Shown: positions 47,911 through 56,272 of the stretch, piece after piece
How positions within the stretch are numbered: position 1 is the first letter of the stretch
Layout of the letters: the number at the start of each line of letters is the position of its first letter
Assembly: GCA_035629775.1 (NCBI GenBank)
Contig: DASPHG010000055.1
Span: forward strand, 1-64,000
Length of the DNA stretch: 64,000 bases
Source of the DNA: DASPHG01 sp035629775
GTDB lineage: Bacteria > Actinomycetota > Thermoleophilia > Solirubrobacterales > Thermoleophilaceae
Direction: 5' to 3'
Notes under the pieces: model-generated
The model's input: only the letters and a program-made list of their open reading frames with translations
What the model was told of the DNA's origin: nothing
Databases searched by the model: none
Program-made: the position numbers and the translations under genes

Positions 47911-50900
47911 ATGGCGGCTTCGGTGCAGTTCGAGCTCGCGGAGTTCGAATACGTTCCCGCGACCGCGGGAACGGCGCTGGTCCGTGTGGCGGGCACGTGG
48001 CGCGCGGAGCCCGAGCAGGAGCTGCCGTCGTTCGCGCTCGTTGTGCGCACCGGCCTCGGTGACGACCGCGTGGCGCCGCTGCCCGAAGCGGCGCGCGAGC
48101 CGTACGTCGCGCGAGCCGAGGGCACGGAGTGGCGGGCGGCATATTCGCTCGCGCTCCACGTCCTGACCGGCGGCGGTGGGAGGTTCTTCCTGGACGGCGG
48201 CGAGATCGAGGTCGAGTTGCCGGCGCCGTCCGAGCGGCCGACCGCCGACGCGCGCCGGGGCGTCGAGCGGCGCACGTCGGACCGCGAGCTGCAGCTCGCG
48301 CTCCAGGTGGCCCGCGCGGAGCTCGGCCGCGTCACCGACGAGCGCGACCTGCTCCAGCAGCGCCTTCACGAGATCGTCCAGGACGAAGGGTCGGCGCGCG
48401 GCGCGTACGAGGTCCTACAGGCCGAGGTGGCCGAGCTCCGCGAGGACCGCGAGCAGCTTCGCCACGAGCTCGACACGGCACGAAAGCAGGCCGTGGAGGG
48501 CGCGCGGCTGGCCGAGCGGCTGCAGAAGGCCGCCGAGACGGCGAAGCGCGAGACCGAGGCCGCGGCGCAGCGCGCCCAGAGCGCCGAGAGCGCGATGGAA
48601 GAACGCGTGCGGTCCGCGGAGGCCGCGGCCAAGGAGAGCGCGCAGGAGCCGATGGCGGAGGCCGAGGCCAAGCTCGACGCCGCCGCGCGACGACTGGTCG
48701 AGGCGGAGGAACGCGCGCGGACCGCCGAGGCGCGGGCCACGGAGGCCGAGCAATCGCTCGGATACGCGCGCGCGGCCGTGGCGGCCGCGGTCGCCAGCGC
48801 CGCCGAGGACGGCGGCGCCCAGGCGGCGCTCGACGAAGCGCGCAACGAGGCGTCGGAGGCGCGGGAGCAGGCCGCGCGGCTGAAGTCCGAGCTCGACGCC
48901 GCGAAGGTCGCCGCTGCCGAGGCTCTCGAGGTCGCCGAGCAGCGCGCCGAGCAGGAGCTCGCGAAGGCCGGCAAGGAACGGGTGCGCCTAGAGGCTGCCC
49001 TGGCGCGCGCGGATGCCGAGGTCACTGCCGCGAATGAGCGTGCCGAGCTGATCACGACTCAGGCAGCCGAGCGTGAGAAGGACACCGATGCCCGGCTCGA
49101 ACGGATCGCCGCCGAGGCCGACCAGCGAGTGGCGGAGGCCGAGCGCAGAATCCAGGCCGAGGCCCAGAGGGCGGCGGCGGAGGGGCAGAGGTCCGCGGCC
49201 GAGGCGCAGGCCGACGCGGAGCGCCGGGTCGGCGAGGCCGTCACGGAGACCGAGCGGCGGGCGACGGAGGCCGTCGCCGAGGCGGAGCGCCGCGTGGCGG
49301 ACGCTGAGAAGCGGGCCGCCGAGGCCGAGAAGCGCGTGACCGACGCGGAGCGCCGCGCCGCCGACGTCGTCGGCGGTACGAAGGACCGGCTTGCGGATGC
49401 GGCCGAAACGCAGGCGCAGCTCGAGGCGGTGACCGCGGAGACCGAGGCGGCGCGCTCCGAGGCTGCGCGGCTTCGCGACGAGCTCGAGCGCCTCCGTAGC
49501 GCCGGCACCGAGTCGGTGGAGGCGGCGGAGGCGCGTGCGCAGGCAGCGCTCGAGGCGGCGCAGGCGAGTGCGCAGGAAAGGGTCGCCGCGGCGGAGGCCC
49601 GGGCCCACGAGGCTGAGCAGCGCACGGAGCAGGCGGCCGCGGAAGCGGACGAGCGGGCTCAGGCGGCGGCCGCGGCGGCCGAGGAGAAAGCTCGCGCCGC
49701 CGTCCAGGCGGTCGAGGCGCGCGCGGAGGCAGTGATCGCCGAGGCGCGGACGGCGCGCGAGGCCCTCGAGAAGGAGCTCGCCGCCGCACGCGAGGCCCAT
49801 GAGCGCGCCCAGGCTGCGCTCGAGGGCGCCCAGTCCGACGCGCGCGCCGCCGCGGAGCGTGCCGCGGAATCGGAGCGCCGCGCGGCGGATGCCGAACGGC
49901 GCTCAGCCGAGCGCGAACCCGAGGTGGCGGAGCGGATCGCGGCCCTCGAGACGTCCCACCAGGAGCTCGAACGCCGCCACGCCGAGCTGATGGGCGCGCA
50001 TCGGATCGCCAACGAGGAACGCGAGCGGCTCGCGGCCAAGCTCGAGGGCCAGTCCCAGGCGGTCGAGCGTGCCCGCGCCGAGGCTCAGGTCCGCGCCGAG
50101 GAGCTCGAGCGGATTCGCAACGGGGCGGCGGAAGAGGCGCGCGCCGTCCGTGATGCGGCGCGGTCGGCCGAGGAGGCCGCCGAGGCGGCGCGCGAGGAGC
50201 GCGCGGCGGCGCTCGAGCGGCTTGCCGCCGCCGAGCAGCAGCTTTCGGCGATCAAGGTGGAGCTCGACCGGTCGCAGCGCGACCTCGCGCACCGGTCGCA
50301 GGAACACGAGCGGCGGCTCGCGGAGATCGCGCAGCTCAAGCGGCGCGCCCTGCGCGCGGAGCGCGAGGCCGAGGACGCGGCGAAGGCGCGCGAGCGCGCA
50401 CTCGACGACAAGCGCGCACTGCTCGAGGCGCGCGCGAAGGCACGCAGGGCGGGCGGCACCGCGGGCGGCTCGCGCGAGCGCGCGGTGCCGGGCGCGCGTC
50501 CCCCGCGTGAGCGGCGGACCCGGCGGCAGGCGCCCCCACCCGACGTCCCCGCGGAGCCTGCCCTCGTGCCGCTCGGCCCGCCGATCGTCGAGCGGCTCGC
50601 GACAGCACGATCCGAGCAGGCGGCGGCGAGCGCCGAGATCGAGCGGCTGCACGCCGCGGCCGGTGAGAACGGCGAGCCGTCCGTCGAGCACGTCGACGCC
50701 GAGGCGGAGCTCGAGCGCGTGAGTCAGGAGGTGAGCCACCTCGAGGCGAATCTCGAAGCGATGCGCGATCACGTCGACCGGCTCGCGAAGGCCCAGCTCA
50801 AGCGATCGAGCCGCGCGCAGCTCAAAGACGCGACGACGCGGCTGGTCGACAGCCTGGCCGAGGGCGAGCACGTGGTTCACCTGGCGGCGGGAGGCCAGCG

Positions 50901-51141
50901 CGACGAGCGCCGCCTGATCGCCGCGACCGACCGGCGCCTTCTGGTGGTGGCGCCCGAGAACGGTGCCGCCGACTCCGTGGAGTACGAGCAGGTCCAGTCC
51001 GCTCAGGTCGCGCGCCGCGGCACGCTGGAGCTGTCAACGACGCGCGGCGAGATGAAGTTCGACTACGTCGTCGGCGATCTCGGGGCGCTCGTCGAGCACG
51101 TCAACCAGCGCATCTGGGACGTGCTGCACCGGACGGGCTGA
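47911..51141 (+). CDS. Very long coiled-coil protein with C-terminal PH-like domain
   Basis: A 1076-residue protein without signal peptide. Residues 1-100 form a beta-rich N-terminal domain ('FELAEFEYVPATAGTALVRV', 'FALVVRTGLGDDRVAPLPEA'). About residues 120-940 form a nearly uninterrupted Ala/Glu/Arg coiled coil with many repeated units of the type 'AERRVAEAEKRAAEAEKR'. The last ~115 residues are a compact bacterial PH-like (YokE/bPH) domain: 'LAEGEHVVHLAAGG', 'RRLIAATDRRLLVVAPE', 'SVEYEQVQSAQVARRGTLEL'. ATG 47911 or GTG 47908 are the candidate starts. It resembles large cytoplasmic scaffold or polar-growth proteins in plan, but no specific family is assigned. Confidence 0.8.
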   Translation: MAASVQFELAEFEYVPATAGTALVRVAGTWRAEPEQELPSFALVVRTGLGDDRVAPLPEAAREPYVARAEGTEWRAAYSLALHVLTGGGGRFFLDGGEIEVELPAPSERPTADARRGVERRTSDRELQLALQVARAELGRVTDERDLLQQRLHEIVQDEGSARGAYEVLQAEVAELREDREQLRHELDTARKQAVEGARLAERLQKAAETAKRETEAAAQRAQSAESAMEERVRSAEAAAKESAQEPMAEAEAKLDAAARRLVEAEERARTAEARATEAEQSLGYARAAVAAAVASAAEDGGAQAALDEARNEASEAREQAARLKSELDAAKVAAAEALEVAEQRAEQELAKAGKERVRLEAALARADAEVTAANERAELITTQAAEREKDTDARLERIAAEADQRVAEAERRIQAEAQRAAAEGQRSAAEAQADAERRVGEAVTETERRATEAVAEAERRVADAEKRAAEAEKRVTDAERRAADVVGGTKDRLADAAETQAQLEAVTAETEAARSEAARLRDELERLRSAGTESVEAAEARAQAALEAAQASAQERVAAAEARAHEAEQRTEQAAAEADERAQAAAAAAEEKARAAVQAVEARAEAVIAEARTAREALEKELAAAREAHERAQAALEGAQSDARAAAERAAESERRAADAERRSAEREPEVAERIAALETSHQELERRHAELMGAHRIANEERERLAAKLEGQSQAVERARAEAQVRAEELERIRNGAAEEARAVRDAARSAEEAAEAAREERAAALERLAAAEQQLSAIKVELDRSQRDLAHRSQEHERRLAEIAQLKRRALRAEREAEDAAKARERALDDKRALLEARAKARRAGGTAGGSRERAVPGARPPRERRTRRQAPPPDVPAEPALVPLGPPIVERLATARSEQAAASAEIERLHAAAGENGEPSVEHVDAEAELERVSQEVSHLEANLEAMRDHVDRLAKAQLKRSSRAQLKDATTRLVDSLAEGEHVVHLAAGGQRDERRLIAATDRRLLVVAPENGAADSVEYEQVQSAQVARRGTLELSTTRGEMKFDYVVGDLGALVEHVNQRIWDVLHRTG

Positions 51142-51146
51142 CGGAT

Positions 51147-51173
51147 TGCACACGGGGCCAGGCCCCCTGTGCA
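51147..51173 (+). terminator. Bidirectional hairpin terminator candidate
   Basis: Arms TGCACA-c-GGGGCC (51147-51159) and GGCCCC-c-TGTGCA (51161-51173) pair with one internal C-C mismatch. It fills the gap between the convergent coiled-coil gene (ends 51141) and the oxidoreductase gene (ends 51175). No T-tract follows. Confidence 0.65.
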
Positions 51174-51174
51174 G

Positions 51175-52278
51175 CTACTCCTCGGCTCCGCGCTGGGGCC
51201 GGATGACCGGCATGCCGAAGCTGCGGCGCCGGTCCGGTAGCCGGCGGTTCTCGCCGGCCGGCACCTCGAATGGCACCGGCGCGCAGTTGTAGCTGAGCGA
51301 CAGCTCGGTGGCCTCCACCATCTGGACGACGTCGCGGCCGAGGTGCATGTGCGACCGCGGCTGGGTGCCCTCGCGGATCGAGTTGATGAAGTCCTCGAGC
51401 TCGACCCGCAGCGGCTCGTTCGGCGCCAGGCGCGGGGTCAGCACGTCGCCGGTCCGGTACGAGAGCTGGAACTCGCCGAAGCTCTTCGGCTCGACGATCT
51501 CGACTCCGCGGTCGAAGACGCGCACTTGCTCGGGGTTCGTGTCCTCGTAGACGATCATCTTCTCGGAGCCCACGAGGACGGTCCGGCGCAGCTTGGTCGG
51601 GGCGAGCCAGGACAGCTCGAGGTGGATCAGCGTGCCGTTCTCGTACCCCACGTCGACGAAAGCGACGTCGAACGTGCCGGGGACGATCGTGTCGCGGGCG
51701 ATCCCGCGGAGGAACGACGGGCGGCCGAGCCAGTAGAGGAGGATCGAGAAGTCGTGCGGAGCCAGGTCGCGCACGACGCTGACGTCGCGCTGGTGGATGC
51801 CGAGGTTCACGCGGCTCGAGGTGCCGAAGTAGAGCTTGCCGATCTCGCCGCTCTCGAGCCGCTCCTTCGTGGCGAGCACCGGCGGGGAGTAGAGGAACGT
51901 GTGGCCCGGCATCAGGATGAGCCCGCGCTCCGTGGCAAGCTCGATGAGCTCGTCGCACTCCTTGACCGACGACGCCATCGGCTTCTCGACGAACACGTGC
52001 TTGCCCGCGCGAAGCGCCGCGCGCACCATCTCGAAGTGGGTCGAGATGGGGGTGACGACACAGACGGCGTCCACCTCGTCGTCCGTGAGGACCTCCTCGT
52101 AGGTGGTGACCAGCTTGCTGTCGCCGTACCGGCGCGCCTGCCGCGCCAGGGCCTCCTCGTCGCGGTCACAGATGACGCTCACGCGCGCACCCTCGAGTTC
52201 CCACGCGTTTCGCAGGATGTTCGGGCCCCAGTAGCCGAGCCCGACCACGGCGAGATTTAGCTCATTTCCTGGCAACAT
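51175..52278 (-). CDS. Gfo/Idh/MocA-family NAD(P)-dependent sugar oxidoreductase
   Basis: A 367-residue oxidoreductase of the WlbA/UDP-N-acetylglucosamine-uronate 3-dehydrogenase type. The Rossmann motif 'LAVVGLGYWGPNILRNAWEL' opens the protein, and the hallmark 'AGKHVFVEKPMASSVKECDE' carries the Lys-Pro of the active site (EKP). Next come 'LMPGHTFLYSPPVLATKERL' and 'FGTSSRVNLGIHQRDVSVVR' with 'DLAPHDFSILLYW', the His-x-x-D region. ATG 52278 (MLPGNELNLAVVG) fits the family start, excluding the upstream frame to 52362. Its neighbours at 55.6-57.4 kb (sugar transferase, aminotransferase) suggest making 2,3-diacetamido- or 3-amino-sugar nucleotides. Confidence 0.9.
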   Translation of the reverse strand: MLPGNELNLAVVGLGYWGPNILRNAWELEGARVSVICDRDEEALARQARRYGDSKLVTTYEEVLTDDEVDAVCVVTPISTHFEMVRAALRAGKHVFVEKPMASSVKECDELIELATERGLILMPGHTFLYSPPVLATKERLESGEIGKLYFGTSSRVNLGIHQRDVSVVRDLAPHDFSILLYWLGRPSFLRGIARDTIVPGTFDVAFVDVGYENGTLIHLELSWLAPTKLRRTVLVGSEKMIVYEDTNPEQVRVFDRGVEIVEPKSFGEFQLSYRTGDVLTPRLAPNEPLRVELEDFINSIREGTQPRSHMHLGRDVVQMVEATELSLSYNCAPVPFEVPAGENRRLPDRRRSFGMPVIRPQRGAEE

Positions 52279-52319
52279 CCCGACCCTATCGGCACAAACC
52301 GATGGAGGCGTGACGACCC

Positions 52320-52351
52320 GATAAGGGAATCCATCGGACGTCCGTATAAGA
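52320..52351 (+). promoter_or_regulatory. Shared 32-bp promoter-like block, copy A
   Basis: The block begins GATAAGGGAATCC (52320-52332) and ends CCGTATAAGA (52342-52351), with GGACGT between. It aligns without gaps to 53081-53112: TAAGG at the same offset and CGTATAAG at the same offset, 16 bases apart. The ATG of the 78-codon gene follows 9 bases later. Probably the -35/-10 of a promoter used by an ECF sigma factor encoded nearby; a repressor site is the alternative. Confidence 0.6.
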
Positions 52352-52360
52352 GTGTGGGGC

Positions 52361-52597
52361 ATGAATCACGAGCTGAGCAAGAGGGTGCGTAGGGCGGCCC
52401 GCAAGTGGCCGATTACTGAGCTGGACCCGATCGAGCTCAACGCCTTCACGGACGCCGTTGCCGTGGCCGAGTCCTTCGAGGACCTCGAGCCGGAGTGGCA
52501 GCGGTTGATCGAGGAGGCTGAGGCGGGGCCCAAGCGGCTGGATTCCGTGGAGTTCTTTTTGCATCTCCGCGGTGCCAAGCCGTCCGGCGCCCGCTAA
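52361..52597 (+). CDS. Small conserved-looking protein of unknown function (possible sigma-regulon member)
   Basis: A 78-residue cytoplasmic, helical protein: 'ELSKRVRRAARKWPITELDP', 'NAFTDAVAVAESFEDLEPEW' and 'LIEEAEAGPKRLDSVEFFLH'. Start ATG 52361, 9 bases after the shared block. With the -10 element that close, the mRNA would have almost no leader. It ends with a 4-base overlap with the convergent sigma factor gene (52594-52597). No family recognised. Its promoter block is shared with the LPFTG protein gene, so it is likely under the same control. Confidence 0.7.
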   Translation: MNHELSKRVRRAARKWPITELDPIELNAFTDAVAVAESFEDLEPEWQRLIEEAEAGPKRLDSVEFFLHLRGAKPSGAR

Positions 52598-53076
52598 CCG
52601 AGCTCGTCGCGCAGCTTGCGCAGGGACCGGTAGACCCGGCCCTCCACGCGCGGGAGGGGCTGGCCGAGCAGCTTCGCGATCTCCGGCACCGTGAGGTCGC
52701 CGCCGAACCGCAGCGCCACGGCCTCGCGCTCCTCGTCGCTCAGGATGTGCATCGCGCGGCTGAGCTGGTCGCGGTCCTCGATGGCCGCGAGGCGGTCCGG
52801 AGGCTCCGCCTCCTCATGCGGCATCCGCTCGAGCGCCCGTAGTTCGGATCCGCGCCGGCGCGCGCTGTCGCGCAGCAGGTTCAGCGCGATCGTGTAGAGC
52901 CACGTCTTCTCGCTCGCCTTGCGCCGGTCGAAGCGCTTGCGCGCCCGAAGCGCGCGCTCGAACGTGTCGGCGAGCAGGTCCTCCGCCAGGGCCGCGTCGC
53001 TGGTCCGGTAGACGAGGAAGCCGTAGAGGGCGGACGCGTGCTGCTCGTACAGCCGCTCGAAGTCTTCCCGCTCCAT
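52594..53076 (-). CDS. ECF-type RNA polymerase sigma factor
   Basis: A 160-residue sigma-70-family factor of minimal ECF size. Region 2: 'FERLYEQHASALYGFLVYRT', 'LAEDLLADTFERALRARKRF', 'KTWLYTIALNLLRDSARRR'. Region 4: 'LSDEEREAVALRFGGDLTVP' then 'IAKLLGQPLPRVEGRVYRSL', the -35 binding helix-turn-helix. No zinc-finger anti-sigma gene follows; instead the divergently transcribed LPFTG membrane protein is the obvious partner candidate. Its own ATG lies 4 bases from the shared block 53081-53112, so it may be autoregulated from that divergent region. Confidence 0.9.
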   Translation of the reverse strand: MEREDFERLYEQHASALYGFLVYRTSDAALAEDLLADTFERALRARKRFDRRKASEKTWLYTIALNLLRDSARRRGSELRALERMPHEEAEPPDRLAAIEDRDQLSRAMHILSDEEREAVALRFGGDLTVPEIAKLLGQPLPRVEGRVYRSLRKLRDELG

Positions 53077-53080
53077 TAGC

Positions 53081-53112
53081 GGTAAGGAATACCTTGGAAC
53101 ATTCGTATAAGG
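53081..53112 (+). promoter_or_regulatory. Shared 32-bp promoter-like block, copy B
   Basis: The block begins GGTAAGGAATACC (53081-53093) and ends TTCGTATAAGG (53102-53112). It has the same TAAGG and CGTATAAG spacing as copy A at 52320-52351. It contains the imperfect palindrome AAGG-aata-CCTT (53084-53095). It separates the divergent sigma factor gene and the LPFTG protein gene, whose ATG begins 6 bases beyond the block. Confidence 0.6.
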
Positions 53113-53117
53113 AAACG

Positions 53118-53600
53118 ATGGACAGGTATCCAGACGACCTCGGACCGGACCTGGAGGCGCTCGGACGGCGCCTCCGCAGTGAAAGGCCCGAGCTGACAGG
53201 ACTCGACCTCGACCGCATCAAGCAGCGGGCGATCTCCCAGGCCTCGGCCACGGGCGGGTCCACGGCTCTCAAGAAAGGACTCTTTATGAAGCCTCGCCTC
53301 GCAGTCGCATTTATCCTCGCCATGGGCCTCCTCACGAGCGGCACCGGCGCGACCCTCGCGGTCATCTCGGAGTCGGGTAGCGCCGCTCAGGTGCAGTACC
53401 CCGATCTGAAGCCGAAGGAGGACACGCAGCCGAACCTGCGGGCCCAGGACCCGCGCCCGGTGCAGGAGGAAGAGCAGGTCGCCAGCTCCGGCGGTGCCGA
53501 GCTTCCCTTCACTGGATTCCTTGCCGTACCGCTCCTGATCATCGGCGTGCTCTCGCTCGTCGCGGGTGGCGTCATGCGCTCGCGCACCAAGACCGAGTAG
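53118..53600 (+). CDS. LPFTG-anchored membrane protein, possible anti-sigma-like partner
   Basis: A 160-residue protein starting at ATG 53118. A basic, helical cytosolic-looking N-terminal part (DLEALGRRLRSERPELTGLD, LDRIKQRAISQA) comes before a transmembrane helix at about 58-80 (PRLAVAFILAMGLLTSGTGA). An outside acidic Pro/Gln-rich spacer (YPDLKPKEDTQPNLRAQDPR) follows, then L-P-F-T-G at about 129-133, a second hydrophobic stretch (FLAVPLLIIGVLSLVAGG) and a basic tail (RSRTKTE), the sortase-type sorting signal. Divergent from the ECF sigma gene and preceded by the shared promoter block, it could tether or sense for that sigma factor. Sortase dependence is inferred. Confidence 0.75.
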   Translation: MDRYPDDLGPDLEALGRRLRSERPELTGLDLDRIKQRAISQASATGGSTALKKGLFMKPRLAVAFILAMGLLTSGTGATLAVISESGSAAQVQYPDLKPKEDTQPNLRAQDPRPVQEEEQVASSGGAELPFTGFLAVPLLIIGVLSLVAGGVMRSRTKTE

Positions 53601-53614
53601 CCGTCGGGAACACC

Positions 53615-55579
53615 TCACTGGATGGGAAGGCGGGCCCTCAGGGCTCGCCTTCTCCATTCTCCGGGGTCATCGGTCGCGTTGAACGCGCGCTCCAGCCGGA
53701 TCGCCTTCCCCTCGAGCGGATTCAGCCGGCGCGCCTCGGCGATCTCGCCGCGCGGGTCCTCGCCCAGGACCGCGAGCACGAGCGCGAGCCCGTACCGGTA
53801 GATCCAGTTGTTCGGATCGCGTTCGACCGCCGTGCGCATCATGCGCTCGGCCAGCATCGGCTCGCCCAGGCGGACGTCGCAGAACGCGAGCACCGCGTAG
53901 GGCTCCGCGCGCGCGCTGACCGTTGACGTGGCGGCCAGCGCATCGTCGATCGCGCCTTCACAGTCGCCCGCCTTGAGCGCGGTGACGCTGTCGCGGATGC
54001 GCGCGTCGGCGAGCGCGTTCAGGACGGGAGTGACCGCGAGCGCGAGGACACCCAGCGCCACGACGACGCGCGGGAGCCGTCCCGGAGCGGCGATCCGCGT
54101 CTCCGGGGCGCCCTCCGGGCGGGCGAGCGCCACGCCCCCCGCGGCGAACAGCCACAGGGTCACCGACGGCAGCTCCCACACCCAGTCCTGGCCGGCGTGA
54201 AGCGTCCAGACGATCCCGCCGGTGAGAAGCGCGGCCCACAGCGCGCGGTCGGGGGCGCGCGTGCGTAGTGCCAGCGCCACGAGAATCCCGAGCAGCGCCG
54301 CCAGCAGCAGCAGGCCTCCGACCAGTCCGAGCTCGGACAGCGTCTCGAGATAGAGCGAGTGGCCGTCGCGCACGGTGAACTCCGTCGGGCGGTGCTGGGC
54401 CCATGTCAGCTCATACGTCCCGGCCCCCGTGCCCCTGAGCGGCTCGTCGCGCCAGGCGTCGAGCGCCTCGTCCCAGTGGTCGATCCGGCCGTTGTTGCCC
54501 ACGTCGGTCAGGCGGTCGCGGGCGTCCTCGGTCACCTGGATCGTGTCGCCCGCACGGAAGCGGTCGTACTGGCGCTCGATCCGGTCGCCGAGGTCGAGCG
54601 CGATCCACGCGCCGCCCAGCCCGAGGAGCAACGCGCCCGCGGTCGCGAACGCCGCGACCCGCCGCGTCCGAGGTGCGACCTCGAGGGCTTCGAGCCGCTC
54701 GTCCACGGCGAGGCGAATCAGCGCGTAGCGGATCGCGCCCGCGGCGGCCGCGCACACCAGCAGCACGACGAAGACCTCCTGGCCCTGATCCACCGCGCCC
54801 GCGGTCGTCGGGTTGGGCTTCGCGAGCAGGTCGGCGTTGTAGGCCCAGACGACGCTGATCGCGGCGGTCGGCAGCACGGCGAGGAGAGCGGGCGGGAGCG
54901 CTCGCGGCCGTGCGATGAGGACGTAGGCGACGACGCCCACCGCCGCCATGACGATGCTCGCGCGCGAGAACGTGAAGAGGAGCGTCGCGGCGAGCAGCGG
55001 GAGGAGCGCGGAGGCCGCGACCCGAGCGGCGGTGTGTTCCTTCGCCGAGGCCGCGAAGTGGGTGGCGAACACGATGGCGAGCGCGGCCAGGAGGCCGAGC
55101 CCGTTCCAGTAGGTGATCGGATACGAGAGCCGCTGCGCGAGCACGTTCGGCTCGATCGGCAGGGCGTCGGGCAGGATGCGCGTCAAGAGGCCGGCGACAC
55201 ACACGAATGCCGCCGCTGTGGCGATGCCGGCCAGGACGGTCCGCGCGGTGGCGGCGGTTCGCGGCAGCGTGCCCAGCAGGGCGAGCGTCAGGGTGTAGAG
55301 CAGGACCCGGTCGAACTCGACGACGGCGCGCGCCGGGGCGTCGGACCACGACGTGGAGATGATCGCCCAGGCGCCGAAGAGAGCGAGCGCGGCGAGGACG
55401 AGGCCGACCGCCAGGCCCACGCCCTCGAGTGGCCGCGGCGCGAGCGTGATCCTCAACACGAGCGCGACTGCGACCAGCGCACACGCGACGCCGGTCGCCT
55501 GCGGGAAATAGCCGCCGCCGTCGAACCCCAGATAGATCGTGAGCGCGCCCGGGAGCAACGCTATGGTCGGGGTCCACAT
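53615..55579 (-). CDS. O-antigen ligase / Wzy-like polymerase with C-terminal TPR-like tail
   Basis: A 654-residue polytopic membrane protein with about 12 hydrophobic segments (e.g. 'AVGLVLAALALFGAWAIIST', 'YNADLLAKPNPTTAG' loop). It carries the family's large loop with 'GRIDHWDEALDAWRDEPLRG', 'GTGAGTYELTWAQHRPTEFT' and 'DGHSLYLETLSELGLVGGLL', typical of WaaL/Wzy-type glycan polymerases and ligases. The last ~130 residues look like a TPR-like helical repeat ('AEPYAVLAFCDVRLGEPMLA', 'PNNWIYRYGLALVLAVLGED'). Start ATG 55579. It sits in the polysaccharide locus and probably polymerises or ligates the repeat unit. Confidence 0.86.
   Translation of the reverse strand: MWTPTIALLPGALTIYLGFDGGGYFPQATGVACALVAVALVLRITLAPRPLEGVGLAVGLVLAALALFGAWAIISTSWSDAPARAVVEFDRVLLYTLTLALLGTLPRTAATARTVLAGIATAAAFVCVAGLLTRILPDALPIEPNVLAQRLSYPITYWNGLGLLAALAIVFATHFAASAKEHTAARVAASALLPLLAATLLFTFSRASIVMAAVGVVAYVLIARPRALPPALLAVLPTAAISVVWAYNADLLAKPNPTTAGAVDQGQEVFVVLLVCAAAAGAIRYALIRLAVDERLEALEVAPRTRRVAAFATAGALLLGLGGAWIALDLGDRIERQYDRFRAGDTIQVTEDARDRLTDVGNNGRIDHWDEALDAWRDEPLRGTGAGTYELTWAQHRPTEFTVRDGHSLYLETLSELGLVGGLLLLAALLGILVALALRTRAPDRALWAALLTGGIVWTLHAGQDWVWELPSVTLWLFAAGGVALARPEGAPETRIAAPGRLPRVVVALGVLALAVTPVLNALADARIRDSVTALKAGDCEGAIDDALAATSTVSARAEPYAVLAFCDVRLGEPMLAERMMRTAVERDPNNWIYRYGLALVLAVLGEDPRGEIAEARRLNPLEGKAIRLERAFNATDDPGEWRRRALRARLPIQ
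53626..53652 (+). terminator. Hairpin terminator candidate between convergent genes
   Basis: Arms GAAGGCGGGCCCT (53626-53638) and AGGGCTCGCCTTC (53640-53652) pair with one G-T wobble around a one-base centre (realistically a 3-5 base loop). It begins 26 bases after the stop of the LPFTG gene. The end of the ligase gene on the other strand overlaps it. Confidence 0.65.
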
Positions 55580-55618
55580 CCGGGCGCGATGTTACGTCGT
55601 GGACATGCCCGCACTCTC

Positions 55619-56272
55619 ATGGCTCATCGTGCAACAGCTCCCGTTGTGGTCGTCCGGACCGGCGCCTGGCCGAAGGGAAAGCGGATGATGGACGCAATCG
55701 GCGCGACCCTGGCGCTCGCGCTGCTCTCGCCGGTCCTGGTTGCGATCGCCGTCGCGGTCCGGATCGACTCCCGTGGGCCGGTCTTCTTCCGCCAGCCGCG
55801 GCTCGGGCAGGGCCTCGAACCCTTCGTCGTGCTGAAGTTCCGGACGATGACCACCGACGCCGCCCCCGACCTCCACCAGCAGTACATCGCCAAGCTCGCC
55901 TCCGGAGAGGCCGAAGAGGACGGGCTGAAGAAGCTGACCGGCGATCCACGGGTCACCGGCGTGGGGCGTCTGCTGCGCCGGCTCAGCCTCGACGAGCTCC
56001 CACAGCTGGCGAACGTGGTGCGGGGCGACATGTCGCTGGTCGGCCCGCGGCCGGCGCTCGAGTACGAGCTCGAGCACTATGCCGACCACCACTTCGAGCG
56101 CTTCGCGGTGAAGCCGGGGATGACGGGTCTCTGGCAGGTCTCCGGCCGCAACCGGCTGGGCTTCCAGGAGATGCTCGACCTCGATGCCGAGTACGCCCGT
56201 ACCACGAGCTTCGCGCTCGACGTGAAGATTCTCGCGAAGACGCCGTCCGCCGCCATCTCGGGCGCCGCATGA
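55619..56272 (+). CDS. Undecaprenyl-phosphate sugar-1-phosphate transferase (initiating transferase)
   Basis: A 217-residue polyprenol-phosphate sugar transferase of the WcaJ/WbaP C-terminal type that begins repeat-unit synthesis on the lipid carrier. One membrane-dipping hydrophobic segment 'AIGATLALALLSPVLVAIAV' is near residues 25-45. Signature motifs: 'GPVFFRQPRLGQG', 'LKFRTMTTDA', 'LRRLSLDELPQLANVVRGDM' and 'SLVGPRPALEYELEHY', with 'KPGMTGLWQVSGRNRLGF'. ATG 55619 fixes the start; the long upstream frame is antisense to the ligase gene. Overlaps the next aminotransferase start by 4 bases (ATGA). Confidence 0.92.
   Translation: MAHRATAPVVVVRTGAWPKGKRMMDAIGATLALALLSPVLVAIAVAVRIDSRGPVFFRQPRLGQGLEPFVVLKFRTMTTDAAPDLHQQYIAKLASGEAEEDGLKKLTGDPRVTGVGRLLRRLSLDELPQLANVVRGDMSLVGPRPALEYELEHYADHHFERFAVKPGMTGLWQVSGRNRLGFQEMLDLDAEYARTTSFALDVKILAKTPSAAISGAA

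Noticed and set aside
54359..55618. Upstream two thirds of a 637-codon plus-strand frame
   Set aside because: Antisense of the O-antigen ligase gene; only the last 217 codons (from 55619) show the sugar transferase family.
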